From: a virus | IMG/VR virus record: IMGVR_UViG_3300037246_001677 | Location: 56,171-120,170 of that record | Strand: one strand, 5' to 3' | DNA: 64,000 bases | Shown here: positions 43,786 to 51,342 of the stretch, piece by piece | Numbering within the stretch: the stretch's first letter is position 1 | How the letters are laid out: each line of letters begins with the position of its first letter | Notes under the pieces: generated by a model | Seen by the model: only the letters and a program-made list of their open reading frames with translations | What the model was told of the DNA's origin: nothing | The model's database searches: none | Translations under genes and position numbers: made by a program

Positions 43786-44147
43786 GTCACAAATTCAAAG
43801 ACTATCTAGTCGAAGGAAAAGAAAAATTAAAACCAAAACTTCATTTACTTGATGATAAGATTGAGGGGTTTATTGAAAAAATAGAAAAGAGAGTGGATGA
43901 AATAGATGACAATCCTGTTTTTCAAAGAAAAATGAATCAGCTACTTGTAGATATGAGTAAAGAACATGGAGAATTTATACTTGCGCTTAGAAGTGTTGTA
44001 GCTGCTATGGATAGAGGCGGACAAGTCATACCAAGTTTGAAAAGACATAGTTTTGATCCAAGAGGAATAAGTCAAGAAGAACCAGGACTTACAACACCAC
44101 CCGGACAAGAAGGAGAACAAGGACAGGAAGCACCACAGGAACAATAA
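43782..44147 (+). CDS. Predicted cargo protein, unknown function
   Basis: 121 residues, starting MSHKFKDYLVEGK (site LVE). A helical domain is followed by a proline-, glutamine- and glycine-rich tail. Start and stop overlap the flanking cargo genes. Family not recognised. Confidence 0.68.
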   Translation: MSHKFKDYLVEGKEKLKPKLHLLDDKIEGFIEKIEKRVDEIDDNPVFQRKMNQLLVDMSKEHGEFILALRSVVAAMDRGGQVIPSLKRHSFDPRGISQEEPGLTTPPGQEGEQGQEAPQEQ

Positions 44148-44602
44148 TGTACGATGTACTTGAACAAGTTGATAACTTTCTTAGTGAACCGATTGAAACG
44201 GATGACGGTCAAGAAATATTTGATAGATTAGTTGACTTCATTATGAACCTGAAGCCAGACTCTCTTTCAGACGATCAAATTGAAGAAGTAATGGATATCC
44301 TGGACCAGTTAAAAATTGAAGATGAAATAACAGAACAACAAAAAAGGGTTCCAAAGTTAGCGAACAAAACTCCGATGGAAAAAAGACAGTACTCAAGAAA
44401 GTACACACGTCAAAATAGAGTTAAAATAAAGAAAACAAGAATTAAACTTAAGAGATCGTCCGATGGTAGAAAACGTAAAAGACTAAAACCCAATATGGGA
44501 AGAAAATTTAAAACTCCAACTGGTAGAGATAAAACAAGATACCATCCAACCAGAGGTGGACAGGGTGGTAAAAGAGAAAAAAAGGAGAATGGAAAAAAAT
44601 GA
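44147..44602 (+). CDS. Predicted cargo protein with acidic N-terminus and basic C-terminus
   Basis: 151 residues, starting MYDVLEQVDNFLSEP (site LSE). Residues 15-65 are acidic with MNLKPDSLSDDQIEEVMDIL; residues 80-151 are very rich in lysine and arginine. The product of 44776-45186 has the same two-part plan and aligns by eye in DxLxDxxxxExxDILD and in the KRxYxRKY block. A DNA-binding or condensing internal protein is likely, like T4 internal proteins. Confidence 0.68.
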   Translation: MYDVLEQVDNFLSEPIETDDGQEIFDRLVDFIMNLKPDSLSDDQIEEVMDILDQLKIEDEITEQQKRVPKLANKTPMEKRQYSRKYTRQNRVKIKKTRIKLKRSSDGRKRKRLKPNMGRKFKTPTGRDKTRYHPTRGGQGGKREKKENGKK

Positions 44603-44775
44603 GAATCTTAGAAAAGATTGATAATTACTTAAGTGAAGAAACATATAAAGAGTTCTTTAGTAAAAAACTTAAAGAATATGGAGTCAGTTCACCAAATGAA
44701 TTAGATGATAGCAAGAAAAAAGAGTTCTTTAATATGATAGATAAAGAATGGAAAGGTAAAAAAGAAGAGGACTAA
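44599..44775 (+). CDS. Small predicted cargo protein
   Basis: 58 residues, starting MRILEKIDNYLSEE (site LSE). The remainder, FFSKKLKEYGVSSPNELDD followed by KKKEFFNMIDKEWKGK, is a pattern recurring in small proteins of marine T4-like phages, where it is also unnamed. ATGA overlap upstream; its TAA abuts the next ATG. Confidence 0.7.
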   Translation: MRILEKIDNYLSEETYKEFFSKKLKEYGVSSPNELDDSKKKEFFNMIDKEWKGKKEED

Positions 44776-45186
44776 ATGACTTCTACTTACGATAAAATAG
44801 AAAAGTATCTTCAAGAACAAGAAGATATAAGTACTGAAGAAGCCAATTATCTTAATGATGATGCTTTGCTTGAAAAAATGTACAACTTTATTACTTCACT
44901 TGATCCAGATAAGTTAACTGATATGGAAGCCGGAGAACTAGTTGATATTATTGATGAGTTAGCCGGTGAAAATGACGATGAACTTGATGAAATTAAACGA
45001 GTAAGAATAAGCCCCGCTGACAAACGTAAAAGAAGCAAGGCTTATAAAAAGAATAGATCAAAAATAAAAATATCAGCAAAGAGATACAGACGAACAGCTG
45101 GTTATAAAAGATATAAAAGAAAATCTAAAAGAATGTCCAGAACTGGAAAAACCTCTACTGGTAAACGTGTAAGGAAATTTATATGA
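44776..45186 (+). CDS. Predicted cargo protein with acidic N-terminus and basic C-terminus, paralogue
   Basis: 136 residues, starting MTSTYDKIEKYLQEQ (site LQE). The acidic segment (LDPDKLTDMEAGELVDIIDEL) and the basic tail (about 45 lysines and arginines over the last 60 residues, such as RYRRTAGYKRYKRKSKRM) match the plan of the 44147-44602 product. Probably binds packaged DNA. Confidence 0.7.
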   Translation: MTSTYDKIEKYLQEQEDISTEEANYLNDDALLEKMYNFITSLDPDKLTDMEAGELVDIIDELAGENDDELDEIKRVRISPADKRKRSKAYKKNRSKIKISAKRYRRTAGYKRYKRKSKRMSRTGKTSTGKRVRKFI

Positions 45187-45410
45187 AAACAATGGATAAG
45201 TATTTAAGTGAAGCAGACTCAGATGAAAATTCAAAACAATACACTAATACAAAGAAAAAAATACAAGTTCTTTTAAAGGTTATAGAAAAAACCTTAAGCA
45301 AACATGAAAAAAGATTCCTTTCTGTGCCTGCGTCAAGGAATTTAGCACTGCTAGGTCAGCTAGAACAAGTAGAAAGACAAATGAAAGTACTTGCATTATT
45401 GTTGAGATGA
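45183..45410 (+). CDS. Small predicted cargo protein
   Basis: 75 residues, starting MKTMDKYLSEAD (site LSE), then a basic helical domain with a leucine-rich C-terminal helix (LGQLEQVERQMKVLALLL). Start and stop overlap neighbours by 4 nt. Function unknown. Confidence 0.7.
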   Translation: MKTMDKYLSEADSDENSKQYTNTKKKIQVLLKVIEKTLSKHEKRFLSVPASRNLALLGQLEQVERQMKVLALLLR

Positions 45411-45865
45411 TTAAAAGGGGCAAAAGAAATAAAAATTTTGGTCAATTCATACCAACATTTACAGAAAAATATGTTGGTAGTTATCCTATAATTGTTAGAA
45501 GTTCATGGGAAAGAATGATGTGTCAGTGGCTCGACTGCAATGTAGAAGTAGTTAGGTGGTCAAGTGAGGGACATGTTATTCCTTATTATGATCCAATACA
45601 GCAAAAAAGACGAAGATATTTTCCTGATTACTTTGCAGTCATATTGAATAAAAATAAACAACCAGTAAAATATATCATAGAAGTAAAACCCAACAAAGAA
45701 ACAAAACCACCAGTAAAAACTCGTGGCCAATCAAAAAAAACAAAACTACATCAGGAAGCCACATGGTTAACCAACCAAGCAAAGTTCGATGCAGCACAAC
45801 AGTACTGTAAGAAACTTGGTTACCGATTTAAGCTTCTAACTGAAAAGGAGATGTTCGGGAGATAA
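45407..45865 (+). CDS. gp4: Head-completion nuclease, T4 gp4-like
   Basis: 152 residues. IIVRSSWERMMCQWLD, then VRWSSEGHVIPYY, FPDYFAVI and IIEVKPN are the motifs of T4 gp4/TnsA-type nucleases: an E...D...E-x-K active site with the PD and E-x-K in order. In T4 gp4 (gp50) completes the head after packaging. No cargo signal is present although it sits in a cargo operon, so it probably acts at the portal or DNA end. Confidence 0.8.
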   Translation: MIKRGKRNKNFGQFIPTFTEKYVGSYPIIVRSSWERMMCQWLDCNVEVVRWSSEGHVIPYYDPIQQKRRRYFPDYFAVILNKNKQPVKYIIEVKPNKETKPPVKTRGQSKKTKLHQEATWLTNQAKFDAAQQYCKKLGYRFKLLTEKEMFGR

Positions 45866-45868
45866 ACA

Positions 45869-46123
45869 ATGGATGAAAAGGAAAGAATCCAAAAGGCATA
45901 TGAAAAAGTATTGAATGAAGCAAGATATTTTCAAACGAAAAAAGTACAACAAGCTAGAATTAGCAAAGCAATGCAGAAAGCACAAAATGCTTTTTGGGCT
46001 GTTGTAGCAAAAGAATTTAAAGAAGTTAAATCTGGTGATATGGACCCAATGCAAACAATGAAAATGGAAGATGATATGATGGAAGCCATAAATGTTTGGT
46101 TGGAAAATAATTACGAAATGTAA
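45869..46123 (+). CDS. Small predicted cargo protein
   Basis: 84 residues. RIQKAYEKVLNEAR in the first 20 residues includes the site LNE. The rest is helical (ARISKAMQKAQNAFWAVVAKEF). It starts 4 nt after the gp4-like stop. Function unknown. Confidence 0.65.
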   Translation: MDEKERIQKAYEKVLNEARYFQTKKVQQARISKAMQKAQNAFWAVVAKEFKEVKSGDMDPMQTMKMEDDMMEAINVWLENNYEM

Positions 46124-46124
46124 A

Positions 46125-46601
46125 ATGAGATACTTAGATTACTTATCAGAACAGAAGAAGTTTACCAAATGGGTAAACTATACACCTGAATCTCTTAGCT
46201 CTGACTTCGCTGAGTATAAAAAGAAAGAGGAGAGAAAATGGAAAACACGCGCTCAAGCAATCGGTGCTAGGTTTCCTATATTCAAAGACTTTCCTGAATT
46301 TACTCAAGCACTTAAAAAGGCTAAAGTAAAAAAGTTATTCAAAGGTGAGGCACAAAAGATAGGTAATGTATCATTAAATGATGAATTATTTGGCGTTAGA
46401 AAAATGGTAAGTCATTATGATACACCACGAGATGTAGATAAAATAGTAAAGGGATTTGAATCAAATACTAAAATGCCCATGCCAATAATATTAAAAGGTA
46501 GAACAGATAAATTCATCATGGCGGGTAATACAAGATTAAATGTAGCCTATATTATGGGTATTTTACCACAAGTACTTGTGGTAGATGTAATTAAGGAATA
46601 A
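46125..46601 (+). CDS. ParB/sulfiredoxin-like domain protein, predicted virion cargo
   Basis: 158 residues from ATG 46125, which places the signal MRYLDYLSEQ (site LSE) at the N-terminus; the frame extends upstream through the previous gene. The C-terminal half has MPMPIILKGRTDKFIMAGNTRLNVAYIMG, the form of the ParB N-terminal/sulfiredoxin nucleotide-binding fold (G-N-T-R in place of G-x-x-R). Such domains bind CTP/ATP or act as nucleases. Activity here is not established. Confidence 0.72.
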   Translation: MRYLDYLSEQKKFTKWVNYTPESLSSDFAEYKKKEERKWKTRAQAIGARFPIFKDFPEFTQALKKAKVKKLFKGEAQKIGNVSLNDELFGVRKMVSHYDTPRDVDKIVKGFESNTKMPMPIILKGRTDKFIMAGNTRLNVAYIMGILPQVLVVDVIKE

Positions 46602-46603
46602 TA

Positions 46604-46930
46604 ATGAATATAATAGAAAAAATAGATAAACTATTAGTCGGTGAAGGAATTTTCAAACAAGCAACGCAAGCAGCAGCCGATTTTATAGGTATTCAAATAG
46701 ATGCATTAGACCACTATCTTGCACAAAAAAGAATTGGTCAGCATGTAAGTATGACTTGGGATAAGAAGAAAATTAAAGAACTTAAGAAAATGACAAAAAA
46801 GTTGGAAAAAGATTTGAAAAAAGAACTTGGTCCAGATTGGAGAAAAGCAAAACCAGAAGATTTAAGCAAACAGAGTAGTGATCTTTTTTGGAAAGTATTA
46901 AAAATGCGTAGCGATATTTATGGGTATTAA
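46604..46930 (+). CDS. Predicted cargo protein
   Basis: 108 residues, starting MNIIEKIDKLLVGEGI, the I-D-K-L variety of cargo signal; its glutamate is shifted one position (LVGE). The rest is helical with KKLEKDLKKELGPDWRKAKP. Overlaps the next gene by TAATG. Function unknown. Confidence 0.68.
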   Translation: MNIIEKIDKLLVGEGIFKQATQAAADFIGIQIDALDHYLAQKRIGQHVSMTWDKKKIKELKKMTKKLEKDLKKELGPDWRKAKPEDLSKQSSDLFWKVLKMRSDIYGY

Positions 46931-47433
46931 TGGGAATAAGAAGAGCATACTATAAAAAATTTCAAGGTGTAGAAATGAAGTCTGGATATTTCTACACCTT
47001 TAAATATCAATCATGGGAAAATGATCCAGAACCTACTATTATTCTTATGTATGCTTTGGAAGGTATTCATCCAAATACTGGACACCAATGGCGTTTTTTT
47101 CAAGCAATTAATTTTACCTATATTCCAAGATCAGTTAGAAAAAGATTTTTGAATGAATGGAAAAGAGTACTTGCTTCAACTAATGATCCTCGCTTTACTT
47201 GGGAATTAATAAAAAGAAAGTACCCTTGGTTACAGATTGCAGTAAGAAGATACTTCTTTAGACCAAATTATTTTATAAAAAGCTTGAAAGAAATACCTAT
47301 TGAAGATATAGATAAAGTGATTGTTTCAACATGGCATAAAGATTTTAGCAAAAAAGTGAAAGCAACGTTGATAAATAAATTCAGACGTGTATTAAGAAAT
47401 AGGGGCAAAGCAAAGAAATCCAGGAGAAAGTAA
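46930..47433 (+). CDS. Conserved phage protein, probable structural/assembly role
   Basis: 167 residues. Motifs such as MKSGYFYTFKYQSW, GIHPNTGHQWRFFQAINF and WHKDFSKKVKATLINKF resemble a conserved protein found next to head genes in T4-like phages. It has no cargo signal and a basic C-terminus. Function unknown; a head or DNA-end protein is possible. Confidence 0.68.
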   Translation: MGIRRAYYKKFQGVEMKSGYFYTFKYQSWENDPEPTIILMYALEGIHPNTGHQWRFFQAINFTYIPRSVRKRFLNEWKRVLASTNDPRFTWELIKRKYPWLQIAVRRYFFRPNYFIKSLKEIPIEDIDKVIVSTWHKDFSKKVKATLINKFRRVLRNRGKAKKSRRK

Positions 47434-47745
47434 ATGGCGGATAGAACATATCAAGAACTTAACATAAATGAAATAAGAGCTGTTGAATTAACCATTGAAA
47501 ATAAAGATGGTGTTAGTTTTTCTCCAAGCGCTGCATGGGTAACAGTAAATGATAGTCAGGGTAATGATATAGTAGCAAGACAATCTGCTTCTACTTCAGG
47601 AAATCAAATATCGACAGTTATCGGAACCATAACTACTAGCGCTACAGGTGACTATAGTATAATTTGGGAAATGTTAAGCGGCGATGGTTATATTTATTAT
47701 CATTGTACACAACTAGAAGTTATACCACTCTGCTTGGGAGATTAA
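47434..47745 (+). CDS. Small beta-sandwich protein, possible head decoration
   Basis: 103 residues with the alternating pattern of an Ig-like fold (VELTIENKDGVSFSPSAAWV, then GDYSIIWEM). It starts the group of genes leading to the portal. Could decorate the capsid or bind the repeat protein encoded next. Confidence 0.55.
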   Translation: MADRTYQELNINEIRAVELTIENKDGVSFSPSAAWVTVNDSQGNDIVARQSASTSGNQISTVIGTITTSATGDYSIIWEMLSGDGYIYYHCTQLEVIPLCLGD

Positions 47746-47928
47746 ATGACAGAGCTAAGTTATTACAACTCAACAGAAACTTTAGGATTCGAAACAACAA
47801 CACCCAAAAATGTATATTACAACTCAACAGAAACTTTAGGATTCGAAACAACAACACCCAAAAATGTATATTACAACTCAACGCAAGTTTTAAAATTTGA
47901 AGTCACAACAATTGACGAAGAAACATAA
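47746..47928 (+). CDS. Small repeat protein (18-residue tandem units)
   Basis: 60 residues made of two identical copies of YYNSTETLGFETTTPKNV plus a diverged third. It begins directly after the beta-sandwich gene. Threonine-rich repeats of this kind suggest an exposed structural protein. Identity of the DNA copies shows a recent duplication. Confidence 0.6.
   Translation: MTELSYYNSTETLGFETTTPKNVYYNSTETLGFETTTPKNVYYNSTQVLKFEVTTIDEET
47761..47913 (+). repeat. 54-bp tandem repeat, 2 identical copies plus partial third
   Basis: Copies at 47761-47814 and 47815-47868 appear identical; 47869-47913 is a diverged partial third copy. All lie in frame inside the small repeat gene. Confidence 0.8.
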
Positions 47929-47940
47929 AGGATTATTTTA

Positions 47941-48795
47941 ATGGATATTAGAAAAATAGATCAAACCTCATATAAACTAAACTACAGGAAAGACCCATCA
48001 GATATTAGAGATTACGCTTATAGAACTTCTCTTAGCGCACCATCTTTAGAAGATATAATTAACACCCTACCACAAAAAGTAGATTACATAAGCAAAATGA
48101 GTCCAATAAAAAATCAAGGTAGATTAGGAAGCTGCGTTGGATTTGCTGTTACTGCTTTAAAAGAATACCAAGAACAAAAAGAACATTCACAAGAAGTAGC
48201 AGAGGGTAAGAAAAACCATAGAGACGAAAAGTACTATGACTTATCCGAATCATGGATTTACTGGATGTCTAAAAAAATTGACCCATGGCCAAATGAAGAA
48301 GGAACGTCAATTAGATGTGCCATGAAAGTACTAAAACGTATTGGAGTACCAACTGAAAAAGCATGGCCATATGATGATAAAGTATATGGAGAACCAAAAA
48401 TATGGGCGAACTTGGTTGCAAGATGGTCATTGATTGACTCGTATTGGAGAGTAGACAATCTAAATGAGTTAAAAATAGCTTTATCAAAATCACCAGTTGT
48501 AATAGGAATAGGATGTTACGCAGAAATATTTAATGTTGGTTCCGATGGAATAATAAAAGATCCAGCAAATCCACAATATGGTTATGGTGGACATGCTATA
48601 TGTGCTGTAGGCTATAATGATTTCAAAAAATTAGTGAAATTTAAAAACAGTTGGAGTACTAATTGGGGCCAAAATGGATATGGATATATAAGCTATAACT
48701 ATATCAATCAGTATATGTGGGATGCTTGGGCATGTAAAGATTTAAGTGTAACAAAAGAAATGCTAAAAGGAACCAGAAAACTAATTAGAGTATAA
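47941..48795 (+). CDS. Papain-like (C1 family) cysteine peptidase
   Basis: 284 residues. The papain signature is complete: Gln59 (oxyanion hole) and Cys65 in NQGRLGSCVGFA, His218 in GGHAICAVGY and Asn236 in KNSWSTNWGQNGYG. Residues 1-50 could serve as a short pro-region (DPSDIRDYAYRT is typical of bacterial C1 peptidases). No signal peptide is visible. The gene ends immediately before the portal gene and overlaps a TATAAATA element. It may process virion or host proteins. No [LI]-x-E cargo signal is present. Confidence 0.88.
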   Translation: MDIRKIDQTSYKLNYRKDPSDIRDYAYRTSLSAPSLEDIINTLPQKVDYISKMSPIKNQGRLGSCVGFAVTALKEYQEQKEHSQEVAEGKKNHRDEKYYDLSESWIYWMSKKIDPWPNEEGTSIRCAMKVLKRIGVPTEKAWPYDDKVYGEPKIWANLVARWSLIDSYWRVDNLNELKIALSKSPVVIGIGCYAEIFNVGSDGIIKDPANPQYGYGGHAICAVGYNDFKKLVKFKNSWSTNWGQNGYGYISYNYINQYMWDAWACKDLSVTKEMLKGTRKLIRV

Positions 48796-48798
48796 ATA
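48791..48798 (+). promoter_or_regulatory. T4-like late promoter octamer (TATAAATA) before the portal gene
   Basis: Exact TATAAATA overlapping the stop of the peptidase gene, 25 nt before the portal ATG with AGGAG between them. Expected start site about 6 nt after the octamer. Confidence 0.6.
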
Positions 48799-48822
48799 TG
48801 TTCATGTAAAAGGAGAAAAAAA

Positions 48823-50400
48823 ATGGCAAAATGGTATAACCCAACAACATGGGGACAAGAACCAGAAAGAATGGATGAAGCTATAAGAGCTTTTGAGGAA
48901 AGACCAAAACCAAAATTAAAAGATACTCTTGCAACAAGAGGTGAAGGTTGGGAAAATGTACTTGATATGCCTGGCATTGGTCGAGTAGGACTGCAGTCAT
49001 TCAATATGTTTTATAATACTCTCATTAACAAACAATTTGAAAATGAGGTAGAAAGAATTTGGGAGTATAGAAGTATGGCATCCCAAACAGAAATAGCAGA
49101 TGTTGTTGAAGATGCAGTAAATGAGGCAACACAGGAAGATGATGATGGAAAAGTTTTCCATCTTGAAATCATTGATAAAGAATTAGAAAAAAATGAAAAC
49201 ATAGTTAAAAATTTAAGACAAGAATTTTATAAGCTTTTCATCGAACGTCTAAGTATGGATGATTTTGTATGGGGAATGTTCCATAACTATATGGTAGATG
49301 GTAGAGTTTTCTATGAAAGAATTATTGACTCAAGACATCCAAAAAATGGAATAATCCACGTTAAAAGATTACCATCCGAAACAATGGATTACATTTATGA
49401 TCCATTAAGTTCGGAAATTATATTGTATATGCAATATCTAAAACCAAAACCAAAAAAACCTGCTACAGTTGAAGAGGCCAGAAAAAGACATGGTGATGAC
49501 TTAATTATATTTGAACCCGACCAAATAGGATTTGTGGATTATGGTATTTATGGATCAAGTAGATACAATATTTTTGGTTACCTTGAAAAAGCAAGAGTTC
49601 CATTTAACCAATTAAAATTATTAGAAACATCAGTAATAATATATAGAATAGTAAGATCACCCGAGCGATTCGTTTTTAGAATTGACACAGGGAACATGCC
49701 AAGAGATAAGGCTCTAAAGTATGTAGAGAAAATCAAACAGAAGATGAGTAAGAAACAAACTTACGATCCTCGATCTGGCACACTTACTAATGAACCAGAA
49801 ATTATGAGCATTCTTGAAAACTTCTACTTACCACAATCTGCTGAAGGTAGAGGTAGTCAAATTGAATCCATTGGAGGATTCTCACCGGGCTTTACCGAGC
49901 TTGATGATATTTACTACTTCGCAAGAAAGCTCTACCGATCTTTGAAATATCCAGCCTCACGTGTCCAAGCAGCACAAGAAAGTAGAACAGGAGATGTTCT
50001 ATTTGGTCAAGGTGACACTGGTACTATTTCAAGAGATGAAATAAAATGGAGTAAATTCCTTGAAAGACAACAAAGGAAATTTTGTAAGGATTTTACTGAT
50101 ATGTTTTTAATTCACTTAGAATTTAAAGGTCTTAAAAAACTATATAGTTTAGATGAAGAAAAAATAAAAGTAGTTATGAATCCACCGTCCAGATACAAAG
50201 AACAAATGGATCAAAGCTTCTTAGATTCTCGTTTCAACAACTACTCTCAATTAGCAGATAGAGAAGAAATGAGTAAGTCATACTTAATGAGAAAGTACTT
50301 GAAGTGGGATGACGATGAAATCAAAGCCAATGTTGATGGAATGAAAAAAGACAAACTGCTAGGATTCAGGTCAGATGAAGAAGGCGGCGGTGGATGGTAA
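48823..50400 (+). CDS. gp20: Portal protein, T4 gp20-like
   Basis: 525 residues, the normal size. Segments fit gp20 of T4-like phages: EIADVVEDAVNEA near 90, KRLPSETMDYIYDP, VIIYRIVRSPERFVFRIDTGNMP, GSQIESIGGFSPGFTELDDIYYFARKL in several blocks, and DEIKWSKFLERQQRKF. It forms the dodecameric ring at the capsid vertex for DNA entry. Gene order 20-67/68-21-22-23 is as in T4. GGAG precedes the start. Confidence 0.92.
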   Translation: MAKWYNPTTWGQEPERMDEAIRAFEERPKPKLKDTLATRGEGWENVLDMPGIGRVGLQSFNMFYNTLINKQFENEVERIWEYRSMASQTEIADVVEDAVNEATQEDDDGKVFHLEIIDKELEKNENIVKNLRQEFYKLFIERLSMDDFVWGMFHNYMVDGRVFYERIIDSRHPKNGIIHVKRLPSETMDYIYDPLSSEIILYMQYLKPKPKKPATVEEARKRHGDDLIIFEPDQIGFVDYGIYGSSRYNIFGYLEKARVPFNQLKLLETSVIIYRIVRSPERFVFRIDTGNMPRDKALKYVEKIKQKMSKKQTYDPRSGTLTNEPEIMSILENFYLPQSAEGRGSQIESIGGFSPGFTELDDIYYFARKLYRSLKYPASRVQAAQESRTGDVLFGQGDTGTISRDEIKWSKFLERQQRKFCKDFTDMFLIHLEFKGLKKLYSLDEEKIKVVMNPPSRYKEQMDQSFLDSRFNNYSQLADREEMSKSYLMRKYLKWDDDEIKANVDGMKKDKLLGFRSDEEGGGGW

Positions 50401-50442
50401 ACATTTTGGAAATAGATAAATACACAGGAGGAGAAAACTGTT

Positions 50443-50643
50443 ATGCCAGTAGATAATGAACAAATTAAAAAAGCGTTAGATCATTTTGAGAATGATGAGT
50501 TTGTGGATGCTAAAGAAATTTTACAAAAGGAAATTAGAAAGTCAAAAAACGACCATCTAAAAAATAAATTGGAACTCAAACAAGATATTGAACCATTAGA
50601 GGAACCAGAAAAAAAAGAGGACCAAGAAGAAGAAGAGGAGTAA
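50443..50643 (+). CDS. Prohead core protein, gp67/gp68-like
   Basis: 66 residues, ending in a run of glutamates. FENDEFVDAKEILQKEI is typical of the small gp67/68-type core protein found between portal and protease in T4-like phages. It shapes the scaffold core. Preceded by AGGAGG. Confidence 0.75.
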   Translation: MPVDNEQIKKALDHFENDEFVDAKEILQKEIRKSKNDHLKNKLELKQDIEPLEEPEKKEDQEEEEE

Positions 50644-50646
50644 AAA

Positions 50647-51249
50647 ATGATAACCAAAGCACATCTTATTACAGAAGTTAGCCATGATTTTGAAATTTCA
50701 GAATCAAGTTCAGGTGATACACACATTGTTGGTATCTTTAGCTCTGCAGAATTAGAAAACAATAACAAGAGAAGATATAAGAAATCAATACTTGAAAGAG
50801 AGTTAAAGAAAGTTCAAGAAAAGGTTTCTGGTAAATCTCTTTGGGGTGAATTAGGTCACCCACCGAATCCGGAAGTAAACCCAGATAAAATTGCTATCTT
50901 AACTACACAGTTAGAGTGGAAAGGTAATGACGTATATGGTAGAGCAAAAGTACTTGATACACCTATGGGTAATATAGCAAAAACTCTTATTAAAGAGGGT
51001 AAGATGGGTATTAGTTCGAGAGGTTTAGGAACTGTTGGAGACGATGGGTATGTAAACGAAGATTTTAACTTAATTACCTGGGACCTTGTTACTGATCCAT
51101 CAAATAGCCCATCATGGGTTAATGGTGTATATGAAGGAAGAACTTGGGAAGTAGAATCACCAGATAAGGAACCAACAATACAAGAAGCACAGGAACACCA
51201 CAAGAAACAAATTTGGCAAGTAATTAAAAATATTGAAAGTAATATTTAA
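50647..51249 (+). CDS. gp21: Prohead protease, T4 gp21-like
   Basis: 200 residues. Conserved blocks GELGHPPNPEV (catalytic histidine) and GISSRGLGTV (catalytic serine) match gp21 serine proteases, as does RYKKSILERELKK near residue 40. In T4 gp21 cuts scaffold, capsid and internal proteins after [LI]-x-E. Such sites occur in the capsid protein here (LME at residues 40-42), in the scaffold, and in the N-termini of 23 predicted cargo proteins of the window. Confidence 0.92.
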   Translation: MITKAHLITEVSHDFEISESSSGDTHIVGIFSSAELENNNKRRYKKSILERELKKVQEKVSGKSLWGELGHPPNPEVNPDKIAILTTQLEWKGNDVYGRAKVLDTPMGNIAKTLIKEGKMGISSRGLGTVGDDGYVNEDFNLITWDLVTDPSNSPSWVNGVYEGRTWEVESPDKEPTIQEAQEHHKKQIWQVIKNIESNI

Positions 51250-51272
51250 AATCAATAATCATATACTTTTCG

Positions 51273-51308
51273 ATACGTTTCTATAACTAAACGTATGTAT
51301 CATAAATA
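51273..51308 (+). promoter_or_regulatory. Intergenic hairpin and CATAAATA element before the scaffold gene
   Basis: ATACGTTT (51273-51280) and AAACGTAT (51289-51296) form an 8-bp inverted repeat. CATAAATA (51301-51308) follows, 35 nt before the scaffold ATG. The octamer may be a late promoter variant; the repeat could be an RNA hairpin at the protease transcript end. Confidence 0.45.
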
Positions 51309-51342
51309 CATATTGAATAAAATAATATAGGAGGAAAATAGC

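Noticed and set aside
50415-50422. GATAAATA as a late promoter for the gp67/68-like gene
   Set aside because: The predicted RNA start would fall inside the ribosome site, so it would not support translation of that gene.
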